From: Flavobacterium piscis
GTDB lineage: Bacteria > Bacteroidota > Bacteroidia > Flavobacteriales > Flavobacteriaceae
Assembly: GCF_001686925.1 (NCBI RefSeq)
Contig: NZ_LVEN01000050.1
Location: 152,265 to 216,264, forward strand
DNA length: 64,000 nt
Direction of reading: 5' to 3'
The position numbers and the translations under genes were made by a program. Under the pieces are notes generated by a model. It ran no database searches and was not told the DNA's origin. It saw only the letters and a list, made by a program, of their open reading frames with translations. Below are positions 16,860-26,176 of this stretch, in pieces. Position 1 is the first letter of the stretch. Each line of letters begins with the position of its first letter.

Positions 16860-18319
16860 AAATACTGAAAGACATATTATATAAAGTAGCTATTGAGTCT
16901 GTAACAGGTTCGACAGAAATCGACATACATAAAATTGATTTTGATTCAAGAAAAATTGAAGAAAAAGATGTTTTTGTAGCGATTCGTGGATCCCTTTCTG
17001 ATGGTCATGATTATATAGAAAAAGCGATTCAATTAGGTGCTGTTGCAGTGATTTGCGATACGCTGCCTGAAAATATTGAAAAAGGAATTACTTATATTAA
17101 AGTAAAAGATACGAATACCGCTTTGGCTTTTATGGCGGCTAATTATTTTGGAAATCCTTCAGAAAAATTAAAATTAGTTGGCGTAACAGGTACAAACGGA
17201 AAAACAACAATTGCTTCATTATTGTTTCAGTTGTTTCAAAAAGCAGGATTTAAAGTTGGTTTATTATCAACTGTAAAAATCATGGTGGATGAGACTGAAT
17301 ATAAAGCAACGCATACAACACCGGATTCAATAACCATCAATCATTATTTAAATGAAATGATTGAAGCCGGAGTAACGCATTGTTTTATGGAGGTAAGTTC
17401 ACACGGAATTCACCAAAAACGTACAGAAGCGTTGCATTTTGTGGGTGGAGTTTTTACAAATCTTTCTCACGATCATTTAGATTATCATCCAACGTTCGCG
17501 GAATACAGAGATGTAAAAAAATCATTTTTTGATTCGTTGCCCAAAACAGCTTTTGCATTATCAAACATCGATGATAAAAATGGAACTGTGATGTTACAAA
17601 ATACGGTTGCCAGAAAATTTACATACGCCTTAAAATCGTATGCTGATTTCAAAGCTACAATATTAGAAAGCCAACTGTCAGGTTTATTATTAAAAGTAAA
17701 TGATAATGAAGTTTGGGTAAAATTGATCGGAACTTTTAATGCTTACAACGTTTTGGCCATTTACGGAACTGCTGTAGAATTAGGAATGGATAGTCTTGAA
17801 GCACTAAGATTATTGTCTGATTTAGAGAGCGTTTCAGGGCGCTTTCAATATATTGTTTCAGAGGGGAATATTACAGCTATTGTAGATTATGCACATACTC
17901 CGGATGCTTTGGATAATGTTTTAAAAACGATAGGAGATATCCGTACTAAAAACGAGCAATTGATAACAGTTGTGGGCTGTGGCGGAAACAGAGATAAAAC
18001 AAAAAGGCCAATTATGGCTAAAATAGCTACGGATCTTAGTGATAAAGCAATTTTAACTTCTGATAATCCAAGAAATGAAGATCCTGAAGTGATTCTGGAT
18101 GAAATGGAAAAAGGTGTTGAAGCCCATAATTACAAAAAAGTACTGAGAATTACCGACAGAAAACAGGCCATAAAAACGGCTTGTCAATTGGCTCAGCCAA
18201 ATGATATTATTTTAATTGCCGGTAAAGGTCATGAAACGTATCAGGAAATAAATGGTGTTCGTCATCATTTTGATGATATGGAAACTGTAAAAGAAATTTT
18301 AAATCAACTAAATAAATAA
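16856..18319 (+). CDS. murE: UDP-MurNAc-tripeptide synthetase MurE
   Basis: MurE adds the third residue of the peptidoglycan stem peptide. The protein is 487 residues, starting with GTG inside the ftsI stop (GTGA). The ATP-binding motif VTGTNGKTT lies near residue 110, followed by MEVSSHGIHQKR, the glycine-rich VVGCGGNRDKTKRP and the DNPR motif near residue 402 (TSDNPRNEDP). DNPR is the signature of enzymes that use meso-diaminopimelate, so the cell wall should be of the DAP type. An 80-base gap with TTGGAATTTGG repeats separates it from mraY. Confidence 0.97.
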   Translation: MKILKDILYKVAIESVTGSTEIDIHKIDFDSRKIEEKDVFVAIRGSLSDGHDYIEKAIQLGAVAVICDTLPENIEKGITYIKVKDTNTALAFMAANYFGNPSEKLKLVGVTGTNGKTTIASLLFQLFQKAGFKVGLLSTVKIMVDETEYKATHTTPDSITINHYLNEMIEAGVTHCFMEVSSHGIHQKRTEALHFVGGVFTNLSHDHLDYHPTFAEYRDVKKSFFDSLPKTAFALSNIDDKNGTVMLQNTVARKFTYALKSYADFKATILESQLSGLLLKVNDNEVWVKLIGTFNAYNVLAIYGTAVELGMDSLEALRLLSDLESVSGRFQYIVSEGNITAIVDYAHTPDALDNVLKTIGDIRTKNEQLITVVGCGGNRDKTKRPIMAKIATDLSDKAILTSDNPRNEDPEVILDEMEKGVEAHNYKKVLRITDRKQAIKTACQLAQPNDIILIAGKGHETYQEINGVRHHFDDMETVKEILNQLNK

Positions 18320-18399
18320 TTAATCAATTTAAATTCTAAAATACCACAGAACAAAATTGGAATTTGGAATTTCAACATTGGAATTTAAAATAAAGAAAT
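18320..18399. repeat. TTGGAATTTGG repeat copies between murE and mraY
   Basis: The gap carries ATTGGAATTTGGAATTTC near 18357-18374 and a second ATTGGAATTTAAA near 18379-18391. The same repeat acts as terminator stem elsewhere in the window, but here there is no perfect hairpin with a T run, so the operon can continue. Confidence 0.6.
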
Positions 18400-19626
18400 A
18401 TGCTATACTATTTATTTGAATACTTGAGAAAAACATTAGATATGCCAGGGGCTGGTGTTTTTCAGTACATCACTTTTAGATCAGCTTTAGCATTTATGCT
18501 TTCGTTACTTCTGTCAACAATTTACGGAAAAAGAATTATTAATTTTTTACGTAGACAACAAGTTGGTGAAACAGTTCGTGAGCTTGGTCTTGCAGGTCAG
18601 AATGAAAAAGCCGGAACGCCAACAATGGGTGGACTGATTATCATTTTTGCAACTCTTGTACCCGTGTTGTTGTTTGCTCGTTTACAAAACATCTATATAG
18701 TATTGCTTATCGTAACCACATTATGGATGGGAACCATTGGTTTTGTTGATGATTATATCAAGATATTCAAAAAAGATAAACAAGGTCTTAAAGGAATTTT
18801 TAAAGTTATTGGTCAGGTAGGTTTAGGTCTTATTGTAGGAACGGTACTTTATTTTAATCCTGCTGTTACTGTAAGAACTGATACAGGTTATAGCGGAGGA
18901 GTAAAAGCATCTTCGTCGATAGTTATGCCTGCACAAATTGAGGAAAAGTCTACAGCAACGACAATTCCTTTTGTAAAAAATAATGAATTTGATTACGCAG
19001 AATTATTGGCCTGGACTGGTGAAGGATATGAAAAATGGGCTTGGTTAATTTTTATTCCAGTGGTTATTTTTATTATCACAGCGGTTTCAAACGGAGCTAA
19101 TTTAACAGACGGAATCGATGGTCTCGCTGCAGGAACTTCGGCAATTTCAGTCTTGGCGCTCGGGATATTTACTTTTGTTTCCGGTAATATTATTTTTTCT
19201 AATTATCTGAATATAATGTACATCCCCAATTCGGGAGAGATGACTGTATTTATATCCGCATTTGTTGGGGCGCTAATTGGTTTTCTTTGGTACAATTCCT
19301 TTCCCGCATCTGTGTTTATGGGAGATACAGGAAGTTTAACGATTGGAGGAATCATTGCCGTTTTAGCCATTGCTGTTCGTAAAGAAATATTGATTGTATT
19401 ATTCTGTGGAATTTTCCTTGCAGAAAGTGCTTCGGTGATTATTCAGGTAGCTTATTTTAAATATACGAAAAGACGTTTTGGCGAAGGCCGAAGAATTTTT
19501 CTGATGTCGCCATTGCACCATCATTATCAAAAGAAAGGATACCACGAAAGTAAAATCGTAACCCGTTTTTGGATTGTTGCAATAATGTTAGCCATATTAT
19601 CAATTGTTACTTTAAAATTAAGATAG
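18400..19626 (+). CDS. mraY: Phospho-MurNAc-pentapeptide translocase MraY
   Basis: MraY transfers phospho-MurNAc-pentapeptide to undecaprenyl phosphate, making lipid I. The 408-residue polytopic protein has the signature segments AGTPTMGGLIII, GFVDDYIKIFKKDKQGLKG, NLTDGIDGLAAG, FMGDTGSLTIGG and the HHHYQKKGYHESKIVTRFW end. A loop of about 60 residues (near 150-205, TVRTDTGYSGGVKASSS) enlarges it compared with enzymes of about 360 residues; I believe such an insert is common in Bacteroidota. The stop at 19624-19626 is followed, seven bases on, by the left arm of the cassette A inverted repeat. Confidence 0.97.
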   Translation: MLYYLFEYLRKTLDMPGAGVFQYITFRSALAFMLSLLLSTIYGKRIINFLRRQQVGETVRELGLAGQNEKAGTPTMGGLIIIFATLVPVLLFARLQNIYIVLLIVTTLWMGTIGFVDDYIKIFKKDKQGLKGIFKVIGQVGLGLIVGTVLYFNPAVTVRTDTGYSGGVKASSSIVMPAQIEEKSTATTIPFVKNNEFDYAELLAWTGEGYEKWAWLIFIPVVIFIITAVSNGANLTDGIDGLAAGTSAISVLALGIFTFVSGNIIFSNYLNIMYIPNSGEMTVFISAFVGALIGFLWYNSFPASVFMGDTGSLTIGGIIAVLAIAVRKEILIVLFCGIFLAESASVIIQVAYFKYTKRRFGEGRRIFLMSPLHHHYQKKGYHESKIVTRFWIVAIMLAILSIVTLKLR

Positions 19627-19632
19627 AGTTTT

Positions 19633-20088
19633 AATTAAAAATTGAGAATTAAAAATTAAAAATTGTGTGTTTGGGTAGATGAAGGAGAATATTATTCAAG
19701 AGAAGTCATTTCTCTTTGCGGTTAGAGTAGTCAATTTATATAAATACCTAACTGATACAAAAAAGGAGTTTGTTTTAAGTAAACAACTTTTAAGATCGGG
19801 GACTTCAATTGGAGCAAACATTGAAGAGTCGATTGGAGGACGTTCTGATAAAGAGTTTCTGTTTAAGCTTGAGATTTCATATAAAGAAGCCAGAGAAACG
19901 ATTTATTGGTTGAAATTATTGAAAGCAACAGATTATATTTCTGCAAATGAGTTCGAAAGTGTTCATAAAGAAGCAGAAGAAATATGTAAAATATTAGCGA
20001 AAATTATAATAACCCTAAAAGGGAAAACGTGATGGAATTAGAAACTTTATATGTTAGATTTTTAATTTTTAATTCTCAATTTTTAATT
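19633..20088. repeat. Cassette A: 31-bp perfect inverted repeat enclosing an S23-like ORF
   Basis: Arms 19633-19663 (starts AATTAAAAATTGAGAATT) and 20058-20088 are perfect reverse complements over 31 bases. Between them lies only the four-helix-bundle ORF. The left arm begins 7 bases after the mraY stop and the right arm ends 8 bases before the murD ATG, so the unit fills the whole mraY-murD gap. In the operon mRNA the arms would form a long A-U stem with the ORF in the loop, the plan of 23S rRNA intervening sequences that carry S23 ORFs. Confidence 0.85.
19679..20032 (+). CDS. Four-helix-bundle protein, S23 / 23S rRNA intervening-sequence family
   Basis: The 117-residue, all-helical protein belongs to the four-helix-bundle family first described from ORFs in 23S rRNA intervening sequences; the diversity-generating-retroelement protein Avd is a distant relative. 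Hallmarks are FLFAVRVVNLYKYL, LSKQLLRSGTSIGANIEES and KLEISYKEARETIYWLKLL. No catalytic residues are known for the family. It is an unusual insertion in the division cluster, between mraY and murD, where these genes normally adjoin. It is co-oriented with the operon and enclosed by a perfect 31-bp inverted repeat. It is only distantly similar to the second S23-like ORF at 56762-57118, so the two appear to be independent acquisitions. Confidence 0.9.
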   Translation: MKENIIQEKSFLFAVRVVNLYKYLTDTKKEFVLSKQLLRSGTSIGANIEESIGGRSDKEFLFKLEISYKEARETIYWLKLLKATDYISANEFESVHKEAEEICKILAKIIITLKGKT

Positions 20089-20096
20089 TATAAAGT

Positions 20097-21428
20097 ATGA
20101 GGTTAGTAGTACTTGGTGGAGGAGAAAGTGGCGTTGGAACGGCTATTCTCGGAAAAAAACAAGGATATGAGGTTTTCGTATCTGATTTTGGAAAAATAAA
20201 GGAGAGCTATAAAGAAGTTCTTATCATTAATAAAATTGCTTGGGAAGAAGAAAAACATACCGAAGACCTGATTTTAAATGCCGACGTGGTTATGAAAAGT
20301 CCGGGAATTCCAGAGAAATCTCCCATAGTACAAAAACTGATCGCTGCCGGAATTAAAGTCATTTCGGAAATTGAGTTCGCTAAACCTTTTACAGAAGCAT
20401 TGACTATCGGGATTACAGGTAGTAACGGTAAAACCACCACTACGATGTTAACGCATCACTTGTTAAAGTCTGCCGGTTTGAATGTAGGTTTAGGAGGAAA
20501 CATCGGAAAAAGTTTTGCCTGGCAGGTTGCCGAAAATAAATACGATGCCTATGTTCTTGAATTAAGCAGTTTTCAGCTCGACGGAATTATAGATTACAGG
20601 CCGGATATTGCCATAATTACGAATATCAGTCCGGATCATTTAGACCGGTACGAATATAAATATCAAAAGTATATCGATTCAAAGTTTCGAATAACAATGA
20701 ATCAGACCGAAAGCGATTATCTTATTTACGATGCAGATGATGAGGCAATTGCAGAATGGTTAAAAAACAACACAACAAAAGCAAAATTAATTCCTTTTTC
20801 ATTGACTGAAAAATTTGATGAAGGGGCTTCTATAAATAACAACAAAATGGAAATAAAGATCAACCAAGAAGAGTTTACAATGGAAACAGAATACATTGCG
20901 TTAGAAGGAAAACATAACATGAAAAACGCAATGGCAGCAAGCTCTGTAGCGAAATTGATGCAAATTAGAAACGCAACAATCCGCGAAAGTTTATCTAATT
21001 TTCAAGGTGTTGAACACCGTTTAGAAAAAGTTTTAAAAATTCAGAATGTACAATACATCAACGATTCAAAAGCAACAAATGTAAACGCTACTTTCTTTGC
21101 TTTAGACAGCATGAATGTGCCAACCGTTTGGATTGTTGGGGGTGTTGATAAAGGAAACGATTACAACGAATTGATGTCATTGGTTCGTGAAAAAGTAAAA
21201 GCTATTATTTGTCTTGGAGTTGATAATCATAAAATCATCAATGCTTTCGGAAATGTAGTAGATATCATGGTAGAAGTAAATAACATGAACGATGCCGTGA
21301 AAACTGCACAGCGTTTAACAGAAAAAGGCGATGCTGTTTTATTATCTCCAGCCTGTGCAAGTTTCGATTTGTTCGAAAACTACGAAGATCGCGGAAAACA
21401 ATTCAAACAAGCAGTACATAACTTGTAA
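20097..21428 (+). CDS. murD: UDP-MurNAc-L-alanine:D-glutamate ligase MurD
   Basis: MurD adds D-glutamate to UDP-MurNAc-L-Ala. The 443-residue sequence has an N-terminal Rossmann domain (VVLGGGESGVGTAILGKK), the ATP loop ITGSNGKTTTTM, the central-domain motif SSFQLDG, and the C-terminal HRLEKVLKIQNVQYINDSKATN with GGVDKGNDY. The start ATG lies only 8 bases after the right arm of the cassette A inverted repeat. If that stem forms in mRNA it would sit directly on the ribosome-loading region, so murD expression may depend on upstream translation opening the stem or on cleavage of it. Confidence 0.97.
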   Translation: MRLVVLGGGESGVGTAILGKKQGYEVFVSDFGKIKESYKEVLIINKIAWEEEKHTEDLILNADVVMKSPGIPEKSPIVQKLIAAGIKVISEIEFAKPFTEALTIGITGSNGKTTTTMLTHHLLKSAGLNVGLGGNIGKSFAWQVAENKYDAYVLELSSFQLDGIIDYRPDIAIITNISPDHLDRYEYKYQKYIDSKFRITMNQTESDYLIYDADDEAIAEWLKNNTTKAKLIPFSLTEKFDEGASINNNKMEIKINQEEFTMETEYIALEGKHNMKNAMAASSVAKLMQIRNATIRESLSNFQGVEHRLEKVLKIQNVQYINDSKATNVNATFFALDSMNVPTVWIVGGVDKGNDYNELMSLVREKVKAIICLGVDNHKIINAFGNVVDIMVEVNNMNDAVKTAQRLTEKGDAVLLSPACASFDLFENYEDRGKQFKQAVHNL

Positions 21429-21440
21429 AAAATAGTCTCA

Positions 21441-21506
21441 AGTTTCAGGTTTCACGTTATGTGGGAACCTGAAACTAAAAACAAGAAAAACCTGAAACTA
21501 AAAACA
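21441..21506. repeat. Hairpin and direct repeat between murD and ftsW
   Basis: AGTTTCAGGTT (21441-21451) pairs perfectly with AACCTGAAACT (21466-21476). The second arm with its tail (AACCTGAAACTAAAAACA) is repeated at 21489-21506, ending on the ftsW start codon. There is no ORF and no T run, so this is an operon-internal structured repeat and not a terminator. Confidence 0.75.
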
Positions 21507-22825
21507 TGAAGGAATTAGTAAACAAATTAAAAGGAGATAGGGTAATATGGTCATTCGTGGCTTTATTGGCGTTGTTTTCGTTTATGCCTGTTTTTAGTGC
21601 GAGTAGTAATTTGGCTTATATAGGTCACGGAACCGGTAACACACTTGGGTATCTGGTAAAACATTTGGCTCACATTTGTATTGGTTTCCTTATTATTTAT
21701 TGGGTACACAGGATTCCGTATCATTATTTTAGAGCAATTTCAAAAATAGCATTGCCAGTAGTTTGGTTCTTGCTTTTGTACACATTGTTAAAGGGAACTG
21801 TAATTGCGGGAGCAAATGCAAGTCGTTGGATTCAGGTACCATTTATTGGTATTACGTTTCAAACCTCGACTTTGGCGGCTAGTATATTGTTTATTTATGT
21901 TGCGCGTTATTTGTCAAAAACAAGAGAAGAAAATGAGCCGTTTCAAACGTCATTAATACAGCTTTGGTTACCTGTTTTTATAACATTAGCGTTGATATTA
22001 CCAGCTAACTTTTCGACCACAGCGTTGATATTTTCGATGGTAATTATGTTGACGTTTATTGGTAGGTATCCGCTAAAGTATATTGGTTTTATCATTGGTT
22101 CAGGAATCGGAATGTTGTTGTTTTTCCTTTTGGTGGCGAAAGCTTTTCCGGATTCTAGATTCTTCAGCAGGGTGTCCACTTGGGAAAGTCGTATTATGAA
22201 CTTTACCACAGATAAACCGGATGAAGACGATTACCAAATCGAAAAAGCAAAAATTGCAATTGCATCAGGAAAACTGGGCGGATTAGGACCGGGGAAAAGT
22301 GTTCAGAAAAACTTTTTACCACAATCATCTTCAGATTTTATTTATGCGATTATTGTCGAAGAATATGGTTTGGTTGGCGGAGTAGCTATTTTGGTTTTAT
22401 ACTTATTACTGTTGTTCAGGTTTGTAATTGCATCGCACAAAGCTAACACGCTATTTGGGAAGTTAGTCGTCGTTGGGTTAGGTTTTCCGATGATATTTCA
22501 GGCGATGATCAATATGGCAGTTGCAGTAGAATTATTACCGGTAACCGGACAAACTCTTCCGCTTATTAGTAGTGGAGGTAGTTCCATCTGGATGACGTGT
22601 TTCTCTCTTGGCATTATCATTAGCGTAACGAAAAAAGAAGAAGAAATCGCAGAAGAACAGGAAGAAAAAGAAAGAAGAAAAGAAGCGCTTCAGCGATTAA
22701 TTGATAAAGAACTGGCCGAAGAAGATTTGGTTCATAATGAAAAAGAATCGGTTTATGAAGAAGAAGGGATGTATTCGATAGAAGATAATTCCAGAAATCC
22801 GATGAATGCAGTTTTGAATAAGTAA
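21506..22825 (+). CDS. ftsW: Septal peptidoglycan polymerase FtsW (SEDS family)
   Basis: FtsW polymerises lipid II at the septum together with FtsI. The 439-residue protein has about ten membrane segments and SEDS-family signatures: GANASRWIQVPFIG, FIYAIIVEEYGLVGG and TGQTLPLISSGGSSIW. The last 65 residues are a charged cytoplasmic tail rich in Glu and Lys (KKEEEIAEEQEEKERRKEAL), longer than in many bacteria. The start ATG follows the second copy of an AACCTGAAACT repeat immediately, with no Shine-Dalgarno sequence. Confidence 0.95.
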   Translation: MKELVNKLKGDRVIWSFVALLALFSFMPVFSASSNLAYIGHGTGNTLGYLVKHLAHICIGFLIIYWVHRIPYHYFRAISKIALPVVWFLLLYTLLKGTVIAGANASRWIQVPFIGITFQTSTLAASILFIYVARYLSKTREENEPFQTSLIQLWLPVFITLALILPANFSTTALIFSMVIMLTFIGRYPLKYIGFIIGSGIGMLLFFLLVAKAFPDSRFFSRVSTWESRIMNFTTDKPDEDDYQIEKAKIAIASGKLGGLGPGKSVQKNFLPQSSSDFIYAIIVEEYGLVGGVAILVLYLLLLFRFVIASHKANTLFGKLVVVGLGFPMIFQAMINMAVAVELLPVTGQTLPLISSGGSSIWMTCFSLGIIISVTKKEEEIAEEQEEKERRKEALQRLIDKELAEEDLVHNEKESVYEEEGMYSIEDNSRNPMNAVLNK

Positions 22826-22871
22826 AAAAAAGAATACAAATAGTTTTTTAAAGCGAATAACTTTTAAAAAT

Positions 22872-23957
22872 ATGACAAATTATAAATTCATATTAAGTGG
22901 TGGCGGAACAGGAGGGCATATCTATCCTGCAATTGCTATTGCTAATGAATTAAAAGCGCAATTCCCTGATGCTGAGTTTCTTTTTGTAGGAGCGCAGGAC
23001 AAAATGGAAATGCAAAAAGTGCCTCAGGCTGGTTATGAAATCAAAGGACTCTGGATTGCTGGATTGCAAAGAAAATTAACCTTGCAAAATTTGATGTTTC
23101 CGCTAAAATTGGCAACAAGTTTGCTAGAGTCAAGACGAATTATAAAACAGTTCAAACCAAATGTAGTTATAGGAACAGGCGGTTTTGCAAGTGGGCCTTT
23201 ATTACAGGCAGCTGGAGGAGCAGGAATACCAACGGTGATTCAGGAGCAAAATTCATTTCCGGGAATTACCAATAAATTGTTGAGCAAAAAGGCCAATGCA
23301 ATTTGTGTAGCGTACGGAAATTTGGAGCGATTTTTTCCTAAAGAAAAAATGGTTTTAACAGGAAATCCGGTTCGTCAGGATTTAATCGATATCGAAAGCA
23401 AACGTGATGAAGCAATCGCTTTTTATGGTTTAGATCCTAATAAAAAAACATTATTGGTTTTGGGCGGAAGCTTAGGTGCAAGAAGAGTCAACCAGTTAAT
23501 CGAGAAAGAATTGCAAAATATGCTTTCGCAAGATGTTCAGATTATCTGGCAATGCGGAAAGTTATATTTTGAAGAGTATAAAAAACACAATCAGCAGCAC
23601 GTAAGAGTAGTTGATTTTATCGAAAGAATGGATTTTGTGTATGCTGCGGCAGATGTGATTGTATCGCGAGCAGGAGCATCATCAGTATCAGAATTATGTA
23701 TTGTTGGGAAACCGGTAATTTTTATTCCATCACCAAATGTAGCCGAAGACCATCAAACTAAAAATGCGCAGGCAATAGTAGATGCAAAAGGAGCGATTTT
23801 GTTGAAAGAATCAGAATTAGACAGTCAGTTTAGTATTGTTTTTGAAGCTTTGATGAAAGATCAGGGAAAACAAAAACAATTGAGTGATAATATCAAAAAG
23901 CTGGCAATGCCAAATGCAACGAAAGTGATTGTGGATCAAATTAAAAAGTTGTTATAA
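22872..23957 (+). CDS. murG: MurG N-acetylglucosaminyltransferase
   Basis: MurG converts lipid I to lipid II on the inner face of the membrane. The 361-residue protein has the GT28-family N-terminal GGGTGGHIYPAIAIANEL, the segment GTGGFASGPLLQAA, IQEQNSFPGITNKLL, and the C-domain VLGGSLGARRVN and RAGASSVSELCIVGKPVIFIPSP, which bind UDP-GlcNAc. Length is standard. A weak hairpin (AAAAAGTT/AACTTTTT) spans the stop codon, and a 154-base AT-rich gap follows before murC. Confidence 0.97.
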   Translation: MTNYKFILSGGGTGGHIYPAIAIANELKAQFPDAEFLFVGAQDKMEMQKVPQAGYEIKGLWIAGLQRKLTLQNLMFPLKLATSLLESRRIIKQFKPNVVIGTGGFASGPLLQAAGGAGIPTVIQEQNSFPGITNKLLSKKANAICVAYGNLERFFPKEKMVLTGNPVRQDLIDIESKRDEAIAFYGLDPNKKTLLVLGGSLGARRVNQLIEKELQNMLSQDVQIIWQCGKLYFEEYKKHNQQHVRVVDFIERMDFVYAAADVIVSRAGASSVSELCIVGKPVIFIPSPNVAEDHQTKNAQAIVDAKGAILLKESELDSQFSIVFEALMKDQGKQKQLSDNIKKLAMPNATKVIVDQIKKLL

Positions 23958-24111
23958 TATAACTTTTTAAGAAAATTATAGAACATAATTAAAAAATTAG
24001 AACGCTATTTTTAAGCGTTTTGAGTTATTAAGATAAGAAAAGTACAAAGGTCTAATTACTAGTTTTTTATAAAATAAAACAAACTGTAAATAGCTCAAAA
24101 ACAAAGTAAAA
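23958..24111. other. murG-murC gap with weak hairpins
   Basis: The 154-base gap is the longest in the cell-wall cluster apart from cassette A. It contains a small perfect stem AACGCT/AGCGTT at 24001-24018 followed by a mixed T-rich stretch. No strong terminator or TAnnTTTG promoter is visible, so read-through into murC is likely but may be reduced. Confidence 0.4.
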
Positions 24112-25461
24112 ATGAATTTAAATCAAATACAAAACGTTTATTTTATTGGCATTGGAGGCATCGGAATGAGTGCGCTGGCCCGTTATTTTAAAAATATCGG
24201 GAAACAGGTTTCTGGTTACGACAAAACGCCATCGATGTTAACGAGCGAGTTGATTGAAAGCGGTATTGATATTCATTTTGAAGATAATATTAGTCTGATT
24301 CCTTCTGACTATTTTGTTGAAAATACGTTGGTGATTTTTACGCCTGCGGTTCCCAGTACACATTCTGAATGGCATTATTTTATCGAAAGAAATTACGAAA
24401 TTAAAAAACGTGCCGAAGTTTTGGGAATTATCACCAAAGACACTTTTAGCTTTGCTGTTGCCGGAACACACGGAAAAACAACAACATCAAGTATTTTAGG
24501 GCATATTTTATATGAAAGCGGTGCAGATGTTACTGCTTTTGTGGGCGGAATTGTAGAGAATTACAATTCGAACCTAATTGGGAACGGTAAAACGGTAACC
24601 GTTGTAGAAGCAGATGAATTTGATCGTTCGTTTTTGCATTTGCATCCCAATATTGCCTGTATTACTTCGATGGATGCAGATCATTTGGATATTTACGGAA
24701 CAAGTGAAGCAATCGAGGCTTCGTTTGTAGAATTTGCTTCGAAAGTAGAAGATAAGAATAACTTGTTTATAACAAAAGAATTGCCTCTTGAAGGAGTGCA
24801 GTGTGCTATAAATGAAGATGCTGTATATAAAGCTTTCAATGTTCGTATAGAAGACGGAAGCTATGTTTTTGATGTTCAGACACCATCAGAAATCATGAAA
24901 GATTTACATTTTGGATTACCAGGAAAACATAATTTAATGAATGGATTAATGGCTATTGCAATGGCTAAGACGTTTGGCACCCCGACCGGCTCAATTGCAA
25001 AAGCCATTGCTTCGTTTAACGGAATCAGAAGACGTTTTTCGTACCAGATTAAGTCGGATAAATTAGTTTATATAGATGATTATGCACATCATCCAACAGA
25101 AATAAATGCTGTACATCAGGCAGTAAGAGAGTTGTATCCAAATCGTAAAGTGCTGGCCATTTTTCAGCCTCATTTATTTAGCAGAACAAGAGATTTTGCT
25201 GATGGATTTGCAGAAAGTTTATCTCAGTTTGATGAAGTGTTTTTAATGGATATTTACCCTGCACGTGAGTTGCCGATGGAAGGGATTACATCGCAATGGC
25301 TGTTAGAGAAAATGACAAATTCGAACAAAAAAATTGTTGCAAAAAATGATTTATTAGCGGAAATCAAAGCCAGTGATGCGCCAATAATTGTAACAATAGG
25401 AGCTGGTGATATTGGAGAAATGGTTCCGTCAATCAAAAAAATGCTAAATGAAAATATTTAA
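24112..25461 (+). CDS. murC: UDP-MurNAc:L-alanine ligase MurC
   Basis: MurC starts the stem peptide by joining L-Ala to UDP-MurNAc. The 449-residue sequence shows the N-terminal nucleotide-binding VYFIGIGGIGMSALARYF, the ATP loop VAGTHGKTTTSS, the central VVEADEFDRSFLHLHP and the C-terminal RRRFSYQI...DDYAHHPTEI and FQPHLFSRTRDF segments. It overlaps ftsQ by 14 bases (25448-25461), indicating coupled translation. Length is typical. Confidence 0.97.
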   Translation: MNLNQIQNVYFIGIGGIGMSALARYFKNIGKQVSGYDKTPSMLTSELIESGIDIHFEDNISLIPSDYFVENTLVIFTPAVPSTHSEWHYFIERNYEIKKRAEVLGIITKDTFSFAVAGTHGKTTTSSILGHILYESGADVTAFVGGIVENYNSNLIGNGKTVTVVEADEFDRSFLHLHPNIACITSMDADHLDIYGTSEAIEASFVEFASKVEDKNNLFITKELPLEGVQCAINEDAVYKAFNVRIEDGSYVFDVQTPSEIMKDLHFGLPGKHNLMNGLMAIAMAKTFGTPTGSIAKAIASFNGIRRRFSYQIKSDKLVYIDDYAHHPTEINAVHQAVRELYPNRKVLAIFQPHLFSRTRDFADGFAESLSQFDEVFLMDIYPARELPMEGITSQWLLEKMTNSNKKIVAKNDLLAEIKASDAPIIVTIGAGDIGEMVPSIKKMLNENI

Positions 25462-26170
25462 TTGGACAAATATTCGATTAATTCTCATTTTAGGGCTTGT
25501 TTTATTTTTATATTCTTTTGCTCAACATCGAAATGGGGATCGAAAATTAAAAAAAACGATGGTGGTTTTTGTAGGAGAAAATACGCTTTTTGTGAAGCCG
25601 GAAACGGTTAATAAATTGTTGATAGAAAATAAAAGAGACGCTTCCAGTATCCGAAAAGATGAGTTAGATTTGAATAAGATTGAGAAAAACCTTGATACGC
25701 AAGAGATGATTGAGAAGTCAGACGTTTTTGTAAGTATCGATGGGGTTCTAAAAGCAGTAGTAAAACAGAAGACACCAATAGCAAGAGTTTATGATGGTGA
25801 CGCTTCTTTTTATATTGACTATGAGGGTAATAAAATGCCTTTGTCAGACAATTATACTGCTCGGGTTCCACTTGTTTCTGGGGCAATAAATAAAAAAAAT
25901 AACGAAGATTTAGCTACTTTATTTCGCACAATTTATGACGATGCGTTTTTGAGAAAAAACATCATTGCAATTCAAATTATGCCGAATGGTAGCTTAAAAA
26001 TGTTTAATAGAAATTATAATTACTTCATCGATTTTGGCAGAACGATGAATGTTGATAAGAAATTTAATAACTATAAAGCCTTTTTTCAAAAAGCGGTTTT
26101 AGATAGTTCGTTATATAAATACAGTAAGATTGACCTTAGGTTTACGGAACAAGTAGTTTGCACAAAATAA
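25448..26170 (+). CDS. ftsQ: Division protein FtsQ
   Basis: FtsQ is the bitopic scaffold that links early and late divisome proteins. The 240-residue product has a very short cytoplasmic tail, one membrane segment near residues 7-23 (IRLILILGLVLFLYSFA) and a periplasmic region with the POTRA-like MVVFVGENTLFVKPETVNKLLIENK and the FtsQ beta-domain (IARVYDGDASFYIDYEGNKMPLSDNYTARVPL). Low identity between phyla is normal for FtsQ; the position between murC and ftsA supports the call. It overlaps murC by 14 bases and is 6 bases from ftsA. Confidence 0.93.
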   Translation: MKIFNWTNIRLILILGLVLFLYSFAQHRNGDRKLKKTMVVFVGENTLFVKPETVNKLLIENKRDASSIRKDELDLNKIEKNLDTQEMIEKSDVFVSIDGVLKAVVKQKTPIARVYDGDASFYIDYEGNKMPLSDNYTARVPLVSGAINKKNNEDLATLFRTIYDDAFLRKNIIAIQIMPNGSLKMFNRNYNYFIDFGRTMNVDKKFNNYKAFFQKAVLDSSLYKYSKIDLRFTEQVVCTK

Positions 26171-26176
26171 TAGAAA

